Positions 18,023 to 27,005 of a stretch of DNA of 64,000 nt are shown in pieces. The stretch's first letter is position 1, and each line of letters begins with the position of its first letter. The notes under the pieces are model-generated. The model saw only the letters and a list, made by a program, of their open reading frames with translations. It did not search any database and was not told the DNA's origin. Source of the stretch: Sphingomonas taxi. Lineage in GTDB: Bacteria > Pseudomonadota > Alphaproteobacteria > Sphingomonadales > Sphingomonadaceae. The translations under genes were made by a program, and so were the position numbers. Location of the stretch: assembly GCA_003243195.1 (NCBI GenBank), contig QFQI01000002.1, positions 521,410 to 585,409 of the forward strand, read 5' to 3'.

Positions 18023-18041
18023 GGAAAGGGGGGACGAAGGG

Positions 18042-18932
18042 CTAGGTCGCGAACGAATTCGCCAGGCTGCCCATCGTCAATGCCCAGCCGTCGACCAGCA
18101 CGAACAGCAGCAGCTTGAACGGCAGCGAGATGATCGTCGGGCTGAGCATCGCCATGCCCAGCGCCATCAGCACGGTGGCCACCACTAGGTCGATGACGAT
18201 GAACGGCAGGAACAGCAGGAAGCCGATCTGGAACGCGGTCTTCAGCTCCGAGGTGACGAACGCGGGCAGCAGCACCGAATAGGGGATGTCGCGCGGCGAG
18301 GCATACGGCCCCGACTTGGCCATCTCGGCGAACATCGTCACGTCCTTCACGCGCGTCTGCTTGGCCATGAAGGCGTGCAGCGGCGCGCCGGCGGTCTGGA
18401 TCAGCTCGGTGCCCCCGATCCGTCCCTGCGAATACGGCTGGATGGCGGTCGTGTTGATCTGGTTGATCGCGGGGGCCATGATGAAGAAGCTGAGGAACAG
18501 CGACAGGCCCAGCAGCACCTGATTGGGCGGGGTCTGTTGCAGCCCCATCGCCTGGCGCAGGATCGACAGCACGATGATGATGCGCGTGAAGCTGGTCATC
18601 ATCAGCACGATGCCGGGCAGCACCGTGAGCAGGCCCATGATGATGAGCACCTGCAACGACAGCGACAGCGAACCGTTGCCCGGCGCCGTCCCCGCGTCGC
18701 CGCGCGACAACTGGCCGAGCGCGCGGTCCACCGCGTCGCCGACGCCGGGCACCGGCGCGGCCGGCGCCCCGGCGACCGGGGCGGGTGCGGGCGCTACCTG
18801 CGCCAGGGCCGGCATCGCCACGCACAGCGCGACCAGGATCGCGAGCAGCGCCAGCATCAGCCGCGAGCCGCCGCCACGACGCGGCGCGGGCGGACGGATC
18901 AGCGCGCCGGTGCGGATCGCCGACACGCTCAT
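18042..18932 (-). CDS. fliP: flagellar export gate protein FliP
   Basis: Core of the export gate. The 296-residue precursor begins MSVSAIRTGA and has a long cleavable signal region (hydrophobic LALLAILVALCVAMPALAQ). An Ala/Pro linker follows, then four membrane helices with the invariant MMTSFTRIIIVLSILRQAMG, TPPNQVLLGLSLFLSFF and the C-terminal PFKLLLFVLVDGW. The start overlaps the fliO stop (ATGA). The signal segment is longer than usual. Confidence 0.94.
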   Translation of the reverse strand: MSVSAIRTGALIRPPAPRRGGGSRLMLALLAILVALCVAMPALAQVAPAPAPVAGAPAAPVPGVGDAVDRALGQLSRGDAGTAPGNGSLSLSLQVLIIMGLLTVLPGIVLMMTSFTRIIIVLSILRQAMGLQQTPPNQVLLGLSLFLSFFIMAPAINQINTTAIQPYSQGRIGGTELIQTAGAPLHAFMAKQTRVKDVTMFAEMAKSGPYASPRDIPYSVLLPAFVTSELKTAFQIGFLLFLPFIVIDLVVATVLMALGMAMLSPTIISLPFKLLLFVLVDGWALTMGSLANSFAT

Positions 18933-19207
18933 GCGCCGATCTCCACCGGCACGCGCGCGTCGGAGCGATCGACCAGCGACACGCCGCCACGGTTGACCGA
19001 GACGAGCAGGCGACGCCCCTCGAAATCGACCACCGCCAGCTTCACGCCCGGCGAGATCATCATCGTCTCGCGCACCGCGATCATCCGCGTCGCCGGCTTG
19101 CCGGGCATGCGCGATTCCAGGCGACGCCACAGGTACAGGCACCCGATCATCAGCCCGCACACCAGCGGCAGCATGATGACCAGCTTCAGGATGTAGGTCC
19201 ACATCAT
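18929..19207 (-). CDS. fliO: flagellar biosynthesis protein FliO
   Basis: A 92-residue protein with one N-terminal membrane helix (LVIMLPLVCGLMIGCLYLW, about residues 9-27) and a small soluble domain, the layout of FliO, which helps assemble the FliP ring. Sequence conservation is low in this family; position between fliN and fliP and the topology make the case. GPGVKLAVVDFEGRRLLVS-type strands match the FliO cytoplasmic domain. It follows fliN by six bases. Confidence 0.82.
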   Translation of the reverse strand: MMWTYILKLVIMLPLVCGLMIGCLYLWRRLESRMPGKPATRMIAVRETMMISPGVKLAVVDFEGRRLLVSVNRGGVSLVDRSDARVPVEIGA

Positions 19208-19213
19208 CGCGCG

Positions 19214-19504
19214 TCAGCCCCGCTTCTCGGGCGCGACCAGCTCGGTCATCTTCACGCCGAAGCGCTCGCCGACCGTCACCACCTCGCCGCGGCCGATCAG
19301 CGTGCCGTTGACCAGCACGTCCAGCAGCTCGCCGGCCTGGCGGTCCAGCTCGATCACGCTCGATTCGCCCAGCGCCAGCAATTCGCGCAGCGACAGGGTG
19401 GTGGAGCCGATCTCGACCGTCAGCTTGACGCCGACGTCCTGCAACAGCCGCAGATTGGCGGCCACCGCGGCGTCCACCGCGAAACCGCCGGTCATGTCGT
19501 TCAT
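19214..19504 (-). CDS. fliN: flagellar motor switch protein FliN
   Basis: C-ring switch component of 96 residues, essentially one SpoA (surface presentation of antigens) domain. VKLTVEIGSTTLSLRELLAL, VIELDRQAGELLDVLVNG and GRGEVVTVGERFGVKMTEL follow the FliN pattern closely. The ATG at 19504 overlaps the fliM stop (ATGA), so FliM and FliN are made together. Confidence 0.95.
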   Translation of the reverse strand: MNDMTGGFAVDAAVAANLRLLQDVGVKLTVEIGSTTLSLRELLALGESSVIELDRQAGELLDVLVNGTLIGRGEVVTVGERFGVKMTELVAPEKRG

Positions 19505-20436
19505 TGCAGGGGTCCTTCGAACTTGGAGATGCGGATGGCCGCGCGGCCGTTGGAGGTGCCGACCGTGCCCAGCCCGAGCGCGGTGCCGCCGATCACGATC
19601 GGCACGTCGGTGCCGAAGCTGATCGGTATCACGTCGCCTTCCTTGAGCTCCATGAGCCGCGCGAGCGAGATCGTCGGTTCGGCCAGCACCGAGCGTACCG
19701 GCAACCGCACGCCCATCGCGGCGCGGGTGAGCTGGGTGCGCCACTCGGCATCGACCTCGGCGGGCTTGGCCACCACCTTGCCGGTCAGGGCGACGGTGTG
19801 CGGCTTCAGCGTGGCGACGGGGTAGAGGATGTCGACGAACGCCGGCTTGGCGGTGCCGCGTGCGATCGCGAAGCGGGTGGCGATCACCACCTCGTCCGCT
19901 TCCACGCCCTGCGTCATGTTCGATCCCAGTTCCACGCGCTCCGCCGCGAAATGCGCGCGCACCAGCGGCTCCCACGCGGTGCCCAGCGCGCGCGCCAGCG
20001 CCGCGGCGACGCGCGCCACCAGCACGTCGGCGGCGGGGGTGAATTCCAGCGCGAGCGTCGGCGACACGTCGCCGGTGCCGCCGAAGAACAGGTCGATCAG
20101 TTCGACGACGAACTGGCTGTCCAGCACGCACAGCAGCGGGCGATTGTCCATCGTCAGCGGCACCCACGCGGTCAGCTTGTCGCCGCGCGCCGCGCGGTAG
20201 TCGGCAAGGCGCAGCACCTCCAGCGGCTCCGCCCAGGTCCGCGTCTCGGCCCGCCAATAACCCTCGAACACCTGCCGCACGCCACGCGCCGCGCGCGCCG
20301 ACAGATGCTGCAGCGTGTGCAGGTCGCCGAACGGATGCAGCTTCGCCGGCGCGCCCGCGCCCGCGCCCAGCGCGGCGGCGCTGAGCGGCGTGCCGGGATC
20401 GAATCCGGCGTCGGGGGTGGCGGGCGTGTTAACCAT
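19501..20436 (-). CDS. fliM: flagellar motor switch protein FliM
   Basis: C-ring protein that binds CheY-P and connects to FliG. The 311-residue product has a CheC-like middle domain (FVVELIDLFFGGTGDV at about residue 105) and a C-terminal SpoA domain ending VGTSNGRAAIRISKFEGPL. The usual N-terminal CheY-binding peptide (LSQ-E-DALL type) is not evident in MVNTPATPDAGFDPG, so coupling to chemotaxis may rely on a diverged motif. It starts six bases after fliL. Confidence 0.93.
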   Translation of the reverse strand: MVNTPATPDAGFDPGTPLSAAALGAGAGAPAKLHPFGDLHTLQHLSARAARGVRQVFEGYWRAETRTWAEPLEVLRLADYRAARGDKLTAWVPLTMDNRPLLCVLDSQFVVELIDLFFGGTGDVSPTLALEFTPAADVLVARVAAALARALGTAWEPLVRAHFAAERVELGSNMTQGVEADEVVIATRFAIARGTAKPAFVDILYPVATLKPHTVALTGKVVAKPAEVDAEWRTQLTRAAMGVRLPVRSVLAEPTISLARLMELKEGDVIPISFGTDVPIVIGGTALGLGTVGTSNGRAAIRISKFEGPLQ

Positions 20437-20442
20437 CTGTGT

Positions 20443-21117
20443 TCACTGAACCACGAAATTGGTAAAGTAGACGTTACTGATGCCGCCGAAGCCTTCCTTT
20501 TCGCGCAGAACCTGGTTGATGGATGCGACGAGCCGCTTCTGGAGCGTCTGCTTGCCCGCGCTGGTGAACACCTGATCCTCGGTGGTGTCGCCCAGCGTCA
20601 TCAGGATCGCCGAGCGAATCGCGATGTCGTTGGTTTTCAGGTTGTTGATGACCTTGTCGTCGTACGGCGTGGAGACGGCGATCCCCACCTGCACGAAATG
20701 CACCGAATCCTGGAGATTGGCGGTGAACTCCTTTTCCATCGCGAAGTAATTGGAGGCATAGGGCTCGCCGCCATGGCCGGCGGGCGTGGCTTCGCCGGTG
20801 CTGTGCGATTCGGCCGCCGCCTCGCCGCCGCCCTCGCCGCCTTCACCGCCACCGCCGTGACCGCCTTCTCCCTCGCCCCCGCCGCCTTCGCCGGCGCGCT
20901 TCTGCTCGCTCTTGGGCACCAGATGCGGCTTGTTCGGGTCTTCGGCGGGCGCGGCATGCGCGGCCTGGCCGCCGCCGACCAGGCCGGAGCCGGCGGCATA
21001 CAGGCCCGCGCCCACACCGCCGCCCAGCAGGACGACGACGCCGACGACGCCGATCAGGATCATCTTCATCTTGCCCTTCTTCTTGGGCGCGGGTGCGGCG
21101 GCCTCGGTGTCACTCAT
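20443..21117 (-). CDS. fliL: flagellar basal body-associated protein FliL
   Basis: A 224-residue single-pass inner-membrane protein: a basic KKKGK start, a hydrophobic helix (MILIGVVGVVVLLGGGVGAGLY, about residues 19-40), an unusually long Gly/Glu/His-rich periplasmic linker (about residues 65-120), and the conserved C-terminal domain with FFAMEKEFTANLQD-like and VYFTNFVVQ segments. FliL rings the stators and supports torque. The linker is low complexity. Confidence 0.92.
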   Translation of the reverse strand: MSDTEAAAPAPKKKGKMKMILIGVVGVVVLLGGGVGAGLYAAGSGLVGGGQAAHAAPAEDPNKPHLVPKSEQKRAGEGGGGEGEGGHGGGGEGGEGGGEAAAESHSTGEATPAGHGGEPYASNYFAMEKEFTANLQDSVHFVQVGIAVSTPYDDKVINNLKTNDIAIRSAILMTLGDTTEDQVFTSAGKQTLQKRLVASINQVLREKEGFGGISNVYFTNFVVQ

Positions 21118-21133
21118 CGGTCGGTTTCCTCAA

Positions 21134-23380
21134 TCAAGCGAGTCGCTGGTCAATGTCGTCGGCGTCCGCCGCGGCGCGGCGGGCGGATGGGGGGGCGGGC
21201 GGCACGGGCGCGCCGCGCTGCGGCTGCTGCTGCGACTGGCGGTCGGTATTCTGCTGGGCGGTGTTGCCGCCGGTGGCGGTGCCGTGCTGGAGCTTCAGCC
21301 CGCGCGCTTCGGCCATTTCGGTCAGGCGCGGCTGCGCCTCGGCGAGCATGGCGCGCGTCTGCGGCTGTTCGGCGACGAGCTGCACCTGCACGGTATCGCC
21401 GTCGCGGCGCAGCGACACGTCGATCGCGCCCAGCGCGTCGGGGACGACGCGGATGCGCATGTCGTTGGCGTCGGCCATGTCGCGCAGCTTCTCGATGTGC
21501 TGGATCATCGCGGACGGCCAGTGCGGCTGGCGCATGTCGAGCGTCTGCTGCTGCGCCTGGCCGGTCGCGGTGACCGCGGCAGTGGTGACCGCGCCGGTGG
21601 CGACGGCGGAGGCCGCGGACGCGGCGGGATCGGCGGCGCGCGGGCGATCGTCGGCCGTGACCGCGCGGTGGATCGCCTCGGCGAAGGTGCGCGCGGCGCT
21701 GGCGATCACCGGCGCGGCGGGCGACGGCTCGGCGGTGGCGGGCGCGACCGGGCGCGCCGCGACGGGCGCGTCGGTCCTTGGCGCCTCCGTCGCGGGAGGT
21801 GCGGTGTCCGCCGGCGGCGCGGGCGGGGGCGTTGCGATCGGCAGCGTCGCAGCGGTGGCGGTCGCGGCGGGCGGCTGTGGCGGCGATGCGGGCAGGACGA
21901 TCGGTGCGTCCGCTCTCGCCGGGCTGGTCGTCGCGATCACCGGCGGGGCGGCGGGCGCGGCGGCGGGAAGCGCCGCTGCCCCGGCGGCCGTCGGGCGCGG
22001 CGGCGAGTCAGGCAGTGGCGTCGGGGCGGCCTGCGCGATGGCGGCCGGCGGCGAGGGCGGCGCGCGCCGGGTGATCGCCTCGACAATCGGCGGTGCGATC
22101 GCCTCCGCCATGGGGACGATCACCGCGCGCTCGACCGTTTCACGGACCGGAGCGGGCGACACGGGCGTGACCACCTCGCTCGCGTCCTGCCGGATCGCCT
22201 GACGGGCCGGCACGGGCGACGCGGTGACGATCGCTTCGTGCGCCGGGGCGGTGACGTCCTGCGGAATCGCCTCGCGGAGCGGAGCGGGCGGCACGGTGGC
22301 GGTCGCTTCGCGCATCGGGGCGGGGGTGTCGCGGGTCGGAACGGCCGATGCGGGTGCGATCATGTTGTCGGTCGCGGCCGGGGCGGTCGCCCGAACCGCC
22401 GCGCGACGCGGCGAAGCCGGGGTCGGGGCTGGGATCGCCGTGAGAAGCGCGGTGGCGGTCGGTGCCGGCGCCGCGGTCGGCGCTGCGGTACGGGGTAGCG
22501 GTGCGCCGTCGGGACGCGGCACGTCCACCGCCGGGTTCGTGCCGGACGCGTCCGGCGCCGTCGATATCGTCCGGGAAGCGGAACCGCTGCCTGACGGAGC
22601 GGCTTGCGTCACTCCGGCGCGGGGGGGCGGCGGAGCCATGGTCGCAGGTTCTGCTGCGGGCGGCGCCGTGTCGCCGGTAGAGGGCGCGACGGTATCGTCG
22701 TGCCGGGCAACGGCAGGCGGTGGCGCGGGACGCCGGTCGGCGGCGGCGGCGACCCCGGTCGCCACGTCGCCGGCCGGCGTCTCCTGCTGCGGCGCGGTCG
22801 CGAGGGGCTGCGCGGCCGCGAGAAGCGGTGTCACGTTCGCCGTCTCGCCCGCCGGCATCATGGCGGGCGTCGTCCCGTCGGGAATGGTCGGAGCCGCATC
22901 GGTCGGCGTCGACACGGCCGGATCGCTGTCCTCCATCTCCGCAGGCGTCGTCGTCGGGGTGGCGGTCCTGCCCTCCAGTCGCGGCAGGCGATCGACCAGC
23001 TTCGTGTCGCGCAGCACCGTTCCGGCGTGCTTCGTCACGATCGGCGGCGTCGGGCCGGTGCCCGGCGTGGTGACGGACGTGGCGACGGGTTCTGGCGCGG
23101 GAGGCACCGCGACGCCGGTCGCGTCCGCCAGCCACGCCAGTGCCTGATCGCCGTCCAGCGCATCGGCGCCGGTCAGCGGCAAGCCGCTGCCGGGCAGCGC
23201 GGCAACATCCTGCCGGGCGACGCTCGGCAGCGCGGTCGCGCCCGCATCCGGCGAGACCCCCGGCAAAAGCAAGGTCAGGAAGTCGACGGGCGACGCCGAT
23301 CCGCCCGGCGATGCCGCCGGCATGCCGGGCAGCGTCGCGCCCGGCGCGGTGGTCAGCAGGAGGCTTGCGATATGGGTCAA
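21134..23380 (-). CDS. fliK: flagellar hook-length control protein FliK
   Basis: Secreted molecular ruler that sets hook length. The long middle is extremely rich in Ala, Pro and Thr with little structure. The C-terminal 120 residues form the Flg_hook domain (MRIRVVPDALGAIDVSLRRDGDTV, then AEARGLKLQHGT). The frame is open to 23428, but a sigma-54 promoter occupies that spot, so translation should begin downstream. The TTG at 23380 has GGAAG eight bases upstream; a GTG at 23395 is the alternative. From 23380 the product is 748 residues, much longer than enteric FliK. Confidence 0.82.
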   Translation of the reverse strand: MTHIASLLLTTAPGATLPGMPAASPGGSASPVDFLTLLLPGVSPDAGATALPSVARQDVAALPGSGLPLTGADALDGDQALAWLADATGVAVPPAPEPVATSVTTPGTGPTPPIVTKHAGTVLRDTKLVDRLPRLEGRTATPTTTPAEMEDSDPAVSTPTDAAPTIPDGTTPAMMPAGETANVTPLLAAAQPLATAPQQETPAGDVATGVAAAADRRPAPPPAVARHDDTVAPSTGDTAPPAAEPATMAPPPPRAGVTQAAPSGSGSASRTISTAPDASGTNPAVDVPRPDGAPLPRTAAPTAAPAPTATALLTAIPAPTPASPRRAAVRATAPAATDNMIAPASAVPTRDTPAPMREATATVPPAPLREAIPQDVTAPAHEAIVTASPVPARQAIRQDASEVVTPVSPAPVRETVERAVIVPMAEAIAPPIVEAITRRAPPSPPAAIAQAAPTPLPDSPPRPTAAGAAALPAAAPAAPPVIATTSPARADAPIVLPASPPQPPAATATAATLPIATPPPAPPADTAPPATEAPRTDAPVAARPVAPATAEPSPAAPVIASAARTFAEAIHRAVTADDRPRAADPAASAASAVATGAVTTAAVTATGQAQQQTLDMRQPHWPSAMIQHIEKLRDMADANDMRIRVVPDALGAIDVSLRRDGDTVQVQLVAEQPQTRAMLAEAQPRLTEMAEARGLKLQHGTATGGNTAQQNTDRQSQQQPQRGAPVPPAPPSARRAAADADDIDQRLA

Positions 23381-23424
23381 GGAAGCAGCTTCCACGCGGG
23401 GGGTTGGTGTCCGCCGGTGATCCA

Positions 23425-23439
23425 GCAAGAAGCGTGCCG
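23425..23439 (-). promoter_or_regulatory. sigma-54 promoter of fliK operon
   Basis: Minus strand CGGCAC-GCTTC-TTGC matches the -24/-12 consensus TGGCAC-N5-TTGC at all but the first base, with correct GG-to-GC spacing. It lies in the only sizeable gap of block A, between fliJ and fliK. The predicted start is near 23413, upstream of the preferred fliK start. Confidence 0.75.
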
Positions 23440-23482
23440 TTCGCCGCGTGGCCGCGACATCGGTCCGACACGCGGTCGCGGT

Positions 23483-23890
23483 TTACCGCTTCGGGCGGGC
23501 GGGGGCGTCTTCCAACGCCTTCATCTCGGCGGCGATGTCGGCGATGCGCTGCCGGTCCAGCAATTTTTCCACCGCATTCTGGTCGCGGCGCGCGGCGCGG
23601 GTCGCTTCGGTGCTGCGCTCGACCTGCGCCTGCGCGGTGCGGACGCGGTTCATCGCCGCCTCGGCGGAGCGGTGGAGCCGGTCACGGAAATGCGCCTGCG
23701 CGGCGATGGTCATCGCGCCGGCGGTGGTGGCGGGAACGGGCGAGACCGCGTCGGCGAGCTGCGCGATGCGCTGCGCCAGTTGCGTTTCGCTGGTCAATTG
23801 CGCCTGAGTGCGCGATTCGTCGGCGCGCGCCAGCCCGAGCTGGAGCGTGCGGACGCGGTGCAGGCGCGTCAGCCGCTTGGCGTCAGGCAT
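23483..23890 (-). CDS. fliJ: flagellar export protein FliJ
   Basis: A 135-residue, highly charged, helical coiled-coil protein with few hydrophobic stretches. FliJ sits inside the FliI ATPase ring and connects it to FlhA. Sequence conservation is weak; assignment rests on length, coiled-coil composition (long Arg/Ala/Gln heptads) and its place directly after fliI, whose stop it overlaps by eight bases. Confidence 0.82.
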   Translation of the reverse strand: MPDAKRLTRLHRVRTLQLGLARADESRTQAQLTSETQLAQRIAQLADAVSPVPATTAGAMTIAAQAHFRDRLHRSAEAAMNRVRTAQAQVERSTEATRAARRDQNAVEKLLDRQRIADIAAEMKALEDAPARPKR

Positions 23891-25214
23891 CGCCGAACAC
23901 GCCGATCAGCTCCAGTTGCGCATCCTCCAGCGAAACCATCTGGTGCGTGTCCTGACGCACGAACTCCATGATCGCGGGGTGATAGGCGATGGCGGCGTCG
24001 ATCGCGGCGTCGCTGCCGCTGCGGTACGCGCCCATCAGCACCAGATCGCGATTCTCCTCGTACGTCGCCAGGTGGCGGCGCAGCGTGCGCGCGGCCTGCT
24101 GGTGTTCGTGCGGCACGATGTCGTTCATCACCCGGCTGATCGACTTGGAGATGTCGATCGCGGGATAAACGGCGCGTTCGGCCATCGCGCGGCTGAGCAC
24201 GATATGCCCGTCGAGGATCGAGCGCGCCGAATCGACCACCGGATCGTTGCCGTCGTCGCCGTCCGCCAGCACGGTGTAGATGCCGGTGATCGAGCCGCCG
24301 GTGTTCACGTCCGATCCCGCGCGCTCCAGCAGGTTGGGCAGCATCGCGATCGCGGAGGGCGGATAGCCGCGCGCGGAGGCGGGTTCGCCCAGCGCCAGCC
24401 CGATCTCGCGCCCGGCGTGCGCGACGCGGGTGAGCGAGTCGATGATGAGCAGCACCTTCTTGCCCTCGGCGCGGAACGCCTCGGCGATCGCCGTGGCGCG
24501 CAACGCGCCGCGGATGCGCAGCACCGGCGAGTGGTTGGCCGGAACCGCCACCACCACCGAACGCTGGCGCGCCTCGCCCGCGACCTTGGTTTCCAGGAAG
24601 TCGGCAACCTCGCGGCTGCGCTCGCCGATCAGCCCGATCACGACCACATCCGCCTGCGCCGCACGCACCATCATGCCCAGCAGCACCGACTTGCCGACGC
24701 CCGATCCGGCCATGATGCCGACGCGCTGTCCCTGGCCGACCGTCAGCAGCCCGTTGATCGCGCGCACGCCGACATCCATCGGCGCCAGCACGCGGCCACG
24801 GTCGAGCGGCGACTGCATGTGCCCGGCCAGCGGCCAGCGACCCGCGCCGCGGATCGGGCCGAGCCCGTCGATCGGCTGGCCCGCGCCGTCGACGACGCGC
24901 CCCAGCATCGCCGCGCCGACCTCCGCCTCGCCGGGCGATCCCATCGGACGCACGGGAGCGTTGGGGAGCAGGGCGGCGGGGCCGCCGAGGTTCATCATCA
25001 GCGTGCGGCCGTTGCGGAAGCCGATCACCTCCGCCTCCACCTGCCCCGATCCGGGCGCGCCGACGCGGCAGACCGTCCCCACCGGCAGCGACAGGCCGAC
25101 CGCCTCCATCAGCAGCCCGTCATAGGAGGACAGGCGGCCCGATACGCGCGCTTTCGGGCGGGATGCGGCGGCGGCGAGCGTGTCGAGGTAATCGCCGGCG
25201 AAACGGTTCAGCAC
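23883..25214 (-). CDS. fliI: flagellum-specific ATPase FliI
   Basis: Cytosolic ATPase that energises unloading of export substrates, related to F1-beta. The 443-residue protein has the P-loop GSGVGKS (Lys175), Walker B KVLLIIDSLTR and the ASARGYPPS loop. The GTG at 25214 lies within the last codons of fliH (seven-base overlap) and gives VLNRFAGDYLDTL and the usual length. A start at 25262 would add 16 residues with no similarity, encoded inside fliH. Confidence 0.95.
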   Translation of the reverse strand: MLNRFAGDYLDTLAAAASRPKARVSGRLSSYDGLLMEAVGLSLPVGTVCRVGAPGSGQVEAEVIGFRNGRTLMMNLGGPAALLPNAPVRPMGSPGEAEVGAAMLGRVVDGAGQPIDGLGPIRGAGRWPLAGHMQSPLDRGRVLAPMDVGVRAINGLLTVGQGQRVGIMAGSGVGKSVLLGMMVRAAQADVVVIGLIGERSREVADFLETKVAGEARQRSVVVAVPANHSPVLRIRGALRATAIAEAFRAEGKKVLLIIDSLTRVAHAGREIGLALGEPASARGYPPSAIAMLPNLLERAGSDVNTGGSITGIYTVLADGDDGNDPVVDSARSILDGHIVLSRAMAERAVYPAIDISKSISRVMNDIVPHEHQQAARTLRRHLATYEENRDLVLMGAYRSGSDAAIDAAIAYHPAIMEFVRQDTHQMVSLEDAQLELIGVFGDA

Positions 25215-25984
25215 GCCGGCACCGCCGCGCGTTCGATCGCGGTGGAGAGCTGTTCCAGCCACATCTCCGGCCCGTCCTCGACGATCGTCGAGGCGGCCTC
25301 CAGCACGAAGCTGCCGCGCGCGACCTGTTCGTCGCCGACCGGGAAGACGGTGCCGGGCAGACGGCCGTCGAGCAGCGCCACGTCGTCGGGATGGACGCGC
25401 AGCATCGCCGATTCGCTCGCGTCCGCCAGCAGTTCGGTCGCCGCCTCCACCCGCGCGGCGAGCAACGGCGCCGACACGCCGATCTCGCCAACCAGTTGCG
25501 TCACCAGCATCGTCACCGTGCGCCGCAGCGCGGCGGCGAGCGCCGCGCGGTCGATCGCGCCGCCGCCCTTCAGCCCGGCGGCGACCGCTTCCAGCAGCTC
25601 GCGCTCACGCGCGATCACCGCGTCGGCGGCGCGCGCGGCGTCGGCCAACCCCTCGTGATAGCCCTCGATGCGCGCCGCCTCGATCTGCTCCAGGCAGGCG
25701 GGCACCGGCGCCTCGCTGTCCAGCATGTCCCAGCCGGCGGTCGGGTCCGCGTCCGGGTCGGCCGGAGAGAAGTGGCGCGGCGCTTCGGCGACCGGCTCGG
25801 CGGCGGTGTCCATCACCGCATCCGCCTGTGGCGCGGGGGAGCGCGCGCCGAACGCCTGCTCGATGCGCGCGATCAGGTCGGCCGGCGTGAAGCCGGGCGC
25901 GATCCCGCGCCGCGCCGCGTCGCGGGTGGTGGCCGCCATGTCGGCACGCGCGGGCATGCCACTGATGAAACCGGCATCAGACAT
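25208..25984 (-). CDS. fliH: flagellar assembly protein FliH
   Basis: A 258-residue acidic, Ala-rich protein that regulates FliI and tethers it to the C ring. The C-terminal half carries the FliH pattern: RAALAAALRRTVTMLVTQLVG, then LRVHPDDVALLDG and a WLEQLSTAIERA tail. It overlaps fliG by eight bases and fliI by seven, giving a tightly coupled fliG-fliH-fliI set. Confidence 0.87.
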   Translation of the reverse strand: MSDAGFISGMPARADMAATTRDAARRGIAPGFTPADLIARIEQAFGARSPAPQADAVMDTAAEPVAEAPRHFSPADPDADPTAGWDMLDSEAPVPACLEQIEAARIEGYHEGLADAARAADAVIARERELLEAVAAGLKGGGAIDRAALAAALRRTVTMLVTQLVGEIGVSAPLLAARVEAATELLADASESAMLRVHPDDVALLDGRLPGTVFPVGDEQVARGSFVLEAASTIVEDGPEMWLEQLSTAIERAAVPAC

Positions 25985-27005
25985 AATCGTCGTCGCCCGA
26001 ACCCAGGTTGATCGTGCCGTCCTTGGCCAGGTTGCGCGCGATCTGGATGATCGCCTTCTGCGCTTCCAGCACTTCGCTCAGCTTCATCGGGCCGCGCGCT
26101 TCCATATCGTCGCGGATCCCGGCGGCGGCGCGCGCCGACATGCAGCCGAGCATGCGGTTGCGCGCGGCCTCGTCCACGCCCTTCAGCGCCCGGGCCAGCG
26201 TGTCGCCGTCGACGTTGCGGATCAGCGTGCCCAGCCCCTTGTCGTCCAGCTCCAGCAGGTTGTCGAAGACGAACATCGCTTCCTCGATCTGCCGCGCGAT
26301 ATCGCGGTCCATCTTCAGCAGCTTGGGCATAACGCGCTGCTCGGTGGACTTGCGCGCGCCCTGCAGGATCTTGGCCGCCTCGCGCGCGCCGCCCAGCTGC
26401 ACCGCGGCGGACGATCCGCCCCCGCTGCCGCCGGCGCCGGTGCGGCTGGCGATCAGCGTGCGCAGCATGTCCACCGCCTCCGGCGTGATCGGCCCCAGCC
26501 GCGCGATGCGGTGCAGGATGTCGGGCTGCACGATCTCCGGCAGCAGCTCCAGCACCTGGCTGCCGACCGCCGGATCGAGATTGGCGATCAGCACCGCGGC
26601 GATCTGCGGATGCTCCTTGTCGAGCAGCGCGGCGATTTCGCTGGCGTCCAGCCAGTCGAGCAGGTCGATCTCGCACACCGCCTCCGCCGGGGTGATCTGC
26701 GCCAGCACGCTTTCCGCCTTCTCGCGGCCCAGCGCGCGGGTCATCACCGCCTCCACCTTGGGACCGGGATTGAAGGTGATGCCGGTCCGCTCGCGCGCGC
26801 GCCCGACGAAGTCGTCGAGCACCAGCTCCACTTCCTCCTCGCTGACGTCGGCGACCGCGAACATCGCGCTGCCCAGCTTGCGGACCTCCTCCGGATCCAG
26901 CTTCTGCAGGATCGCGGCGGCCTCCTCCTCGCCGAACAGCATCATCAGCACCGCGGCGCGCTCGACGCCGGTGAAGGTGCGCGGCGCCCCCGCGACCGCG
27001 CTCAC
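25977..27005 (-). CDS. fliG: flagellar motor switch protein FliG
   Basis: C-ring torque protein that contacts MotA. The 342-residue product begins at a GTG that overlaps the fliF stop (GTGA). Visible features are ERAAVLMMLFGEEEAA (N domain), the EHPQ motif in LLDKEHPQIAAVLI (middle domain), and the C-terminal charged torque helix around IEEAMFVFDNLLELDDKG and MLGCMSARAAAGIRDDME. The frame is open to 27398, but that part lies within fliF and is Arg/Gly noise. Confidence 0.96.
   Translation of the reverse strand: MSAVAGAPRTFTGVERAAVLMMLFGEEEAAAILQKLDPEEVRKLGSAMFAVADVSEEEVELVLDDFVGRARERTGITFNPGPKVEAVMTRALGREKAESVLAQITPAEAVCEIDLLDWLDASEIAALLDKEHPQIAAVLIANLDPAVGSQVLELLPEIVQPDILHRIARLGPITPEAVDMLRTLIASRTGAGGSGGGSSAAVQLGGAREAAKILQGARKSTEQRVMPKLLKMDRDIARQIEEAMFVFDNLLELDDKGLGTLIRNVDGDTLARALKGVDEAARNRMLGCMSARAAAGIRDDMEARGPMKLSEVLEAQKAIIQIARNLAKDGTINLGSGDDDYV

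Noticed and set aside
17509..18990. 493-codon minus-strand frame across fliP, fliQ and the gaps
   Set aside because: Runs across three gate genes in another frame; the residues are Arg/Ala noise while FliP and FliQ are unmistakable.
20427..20436. TTAACCAT at the fliM start as a CtrA site
   Set aside because: The motif is made by the fliM start and second/third codons, and one half-site alone is weak evidence.
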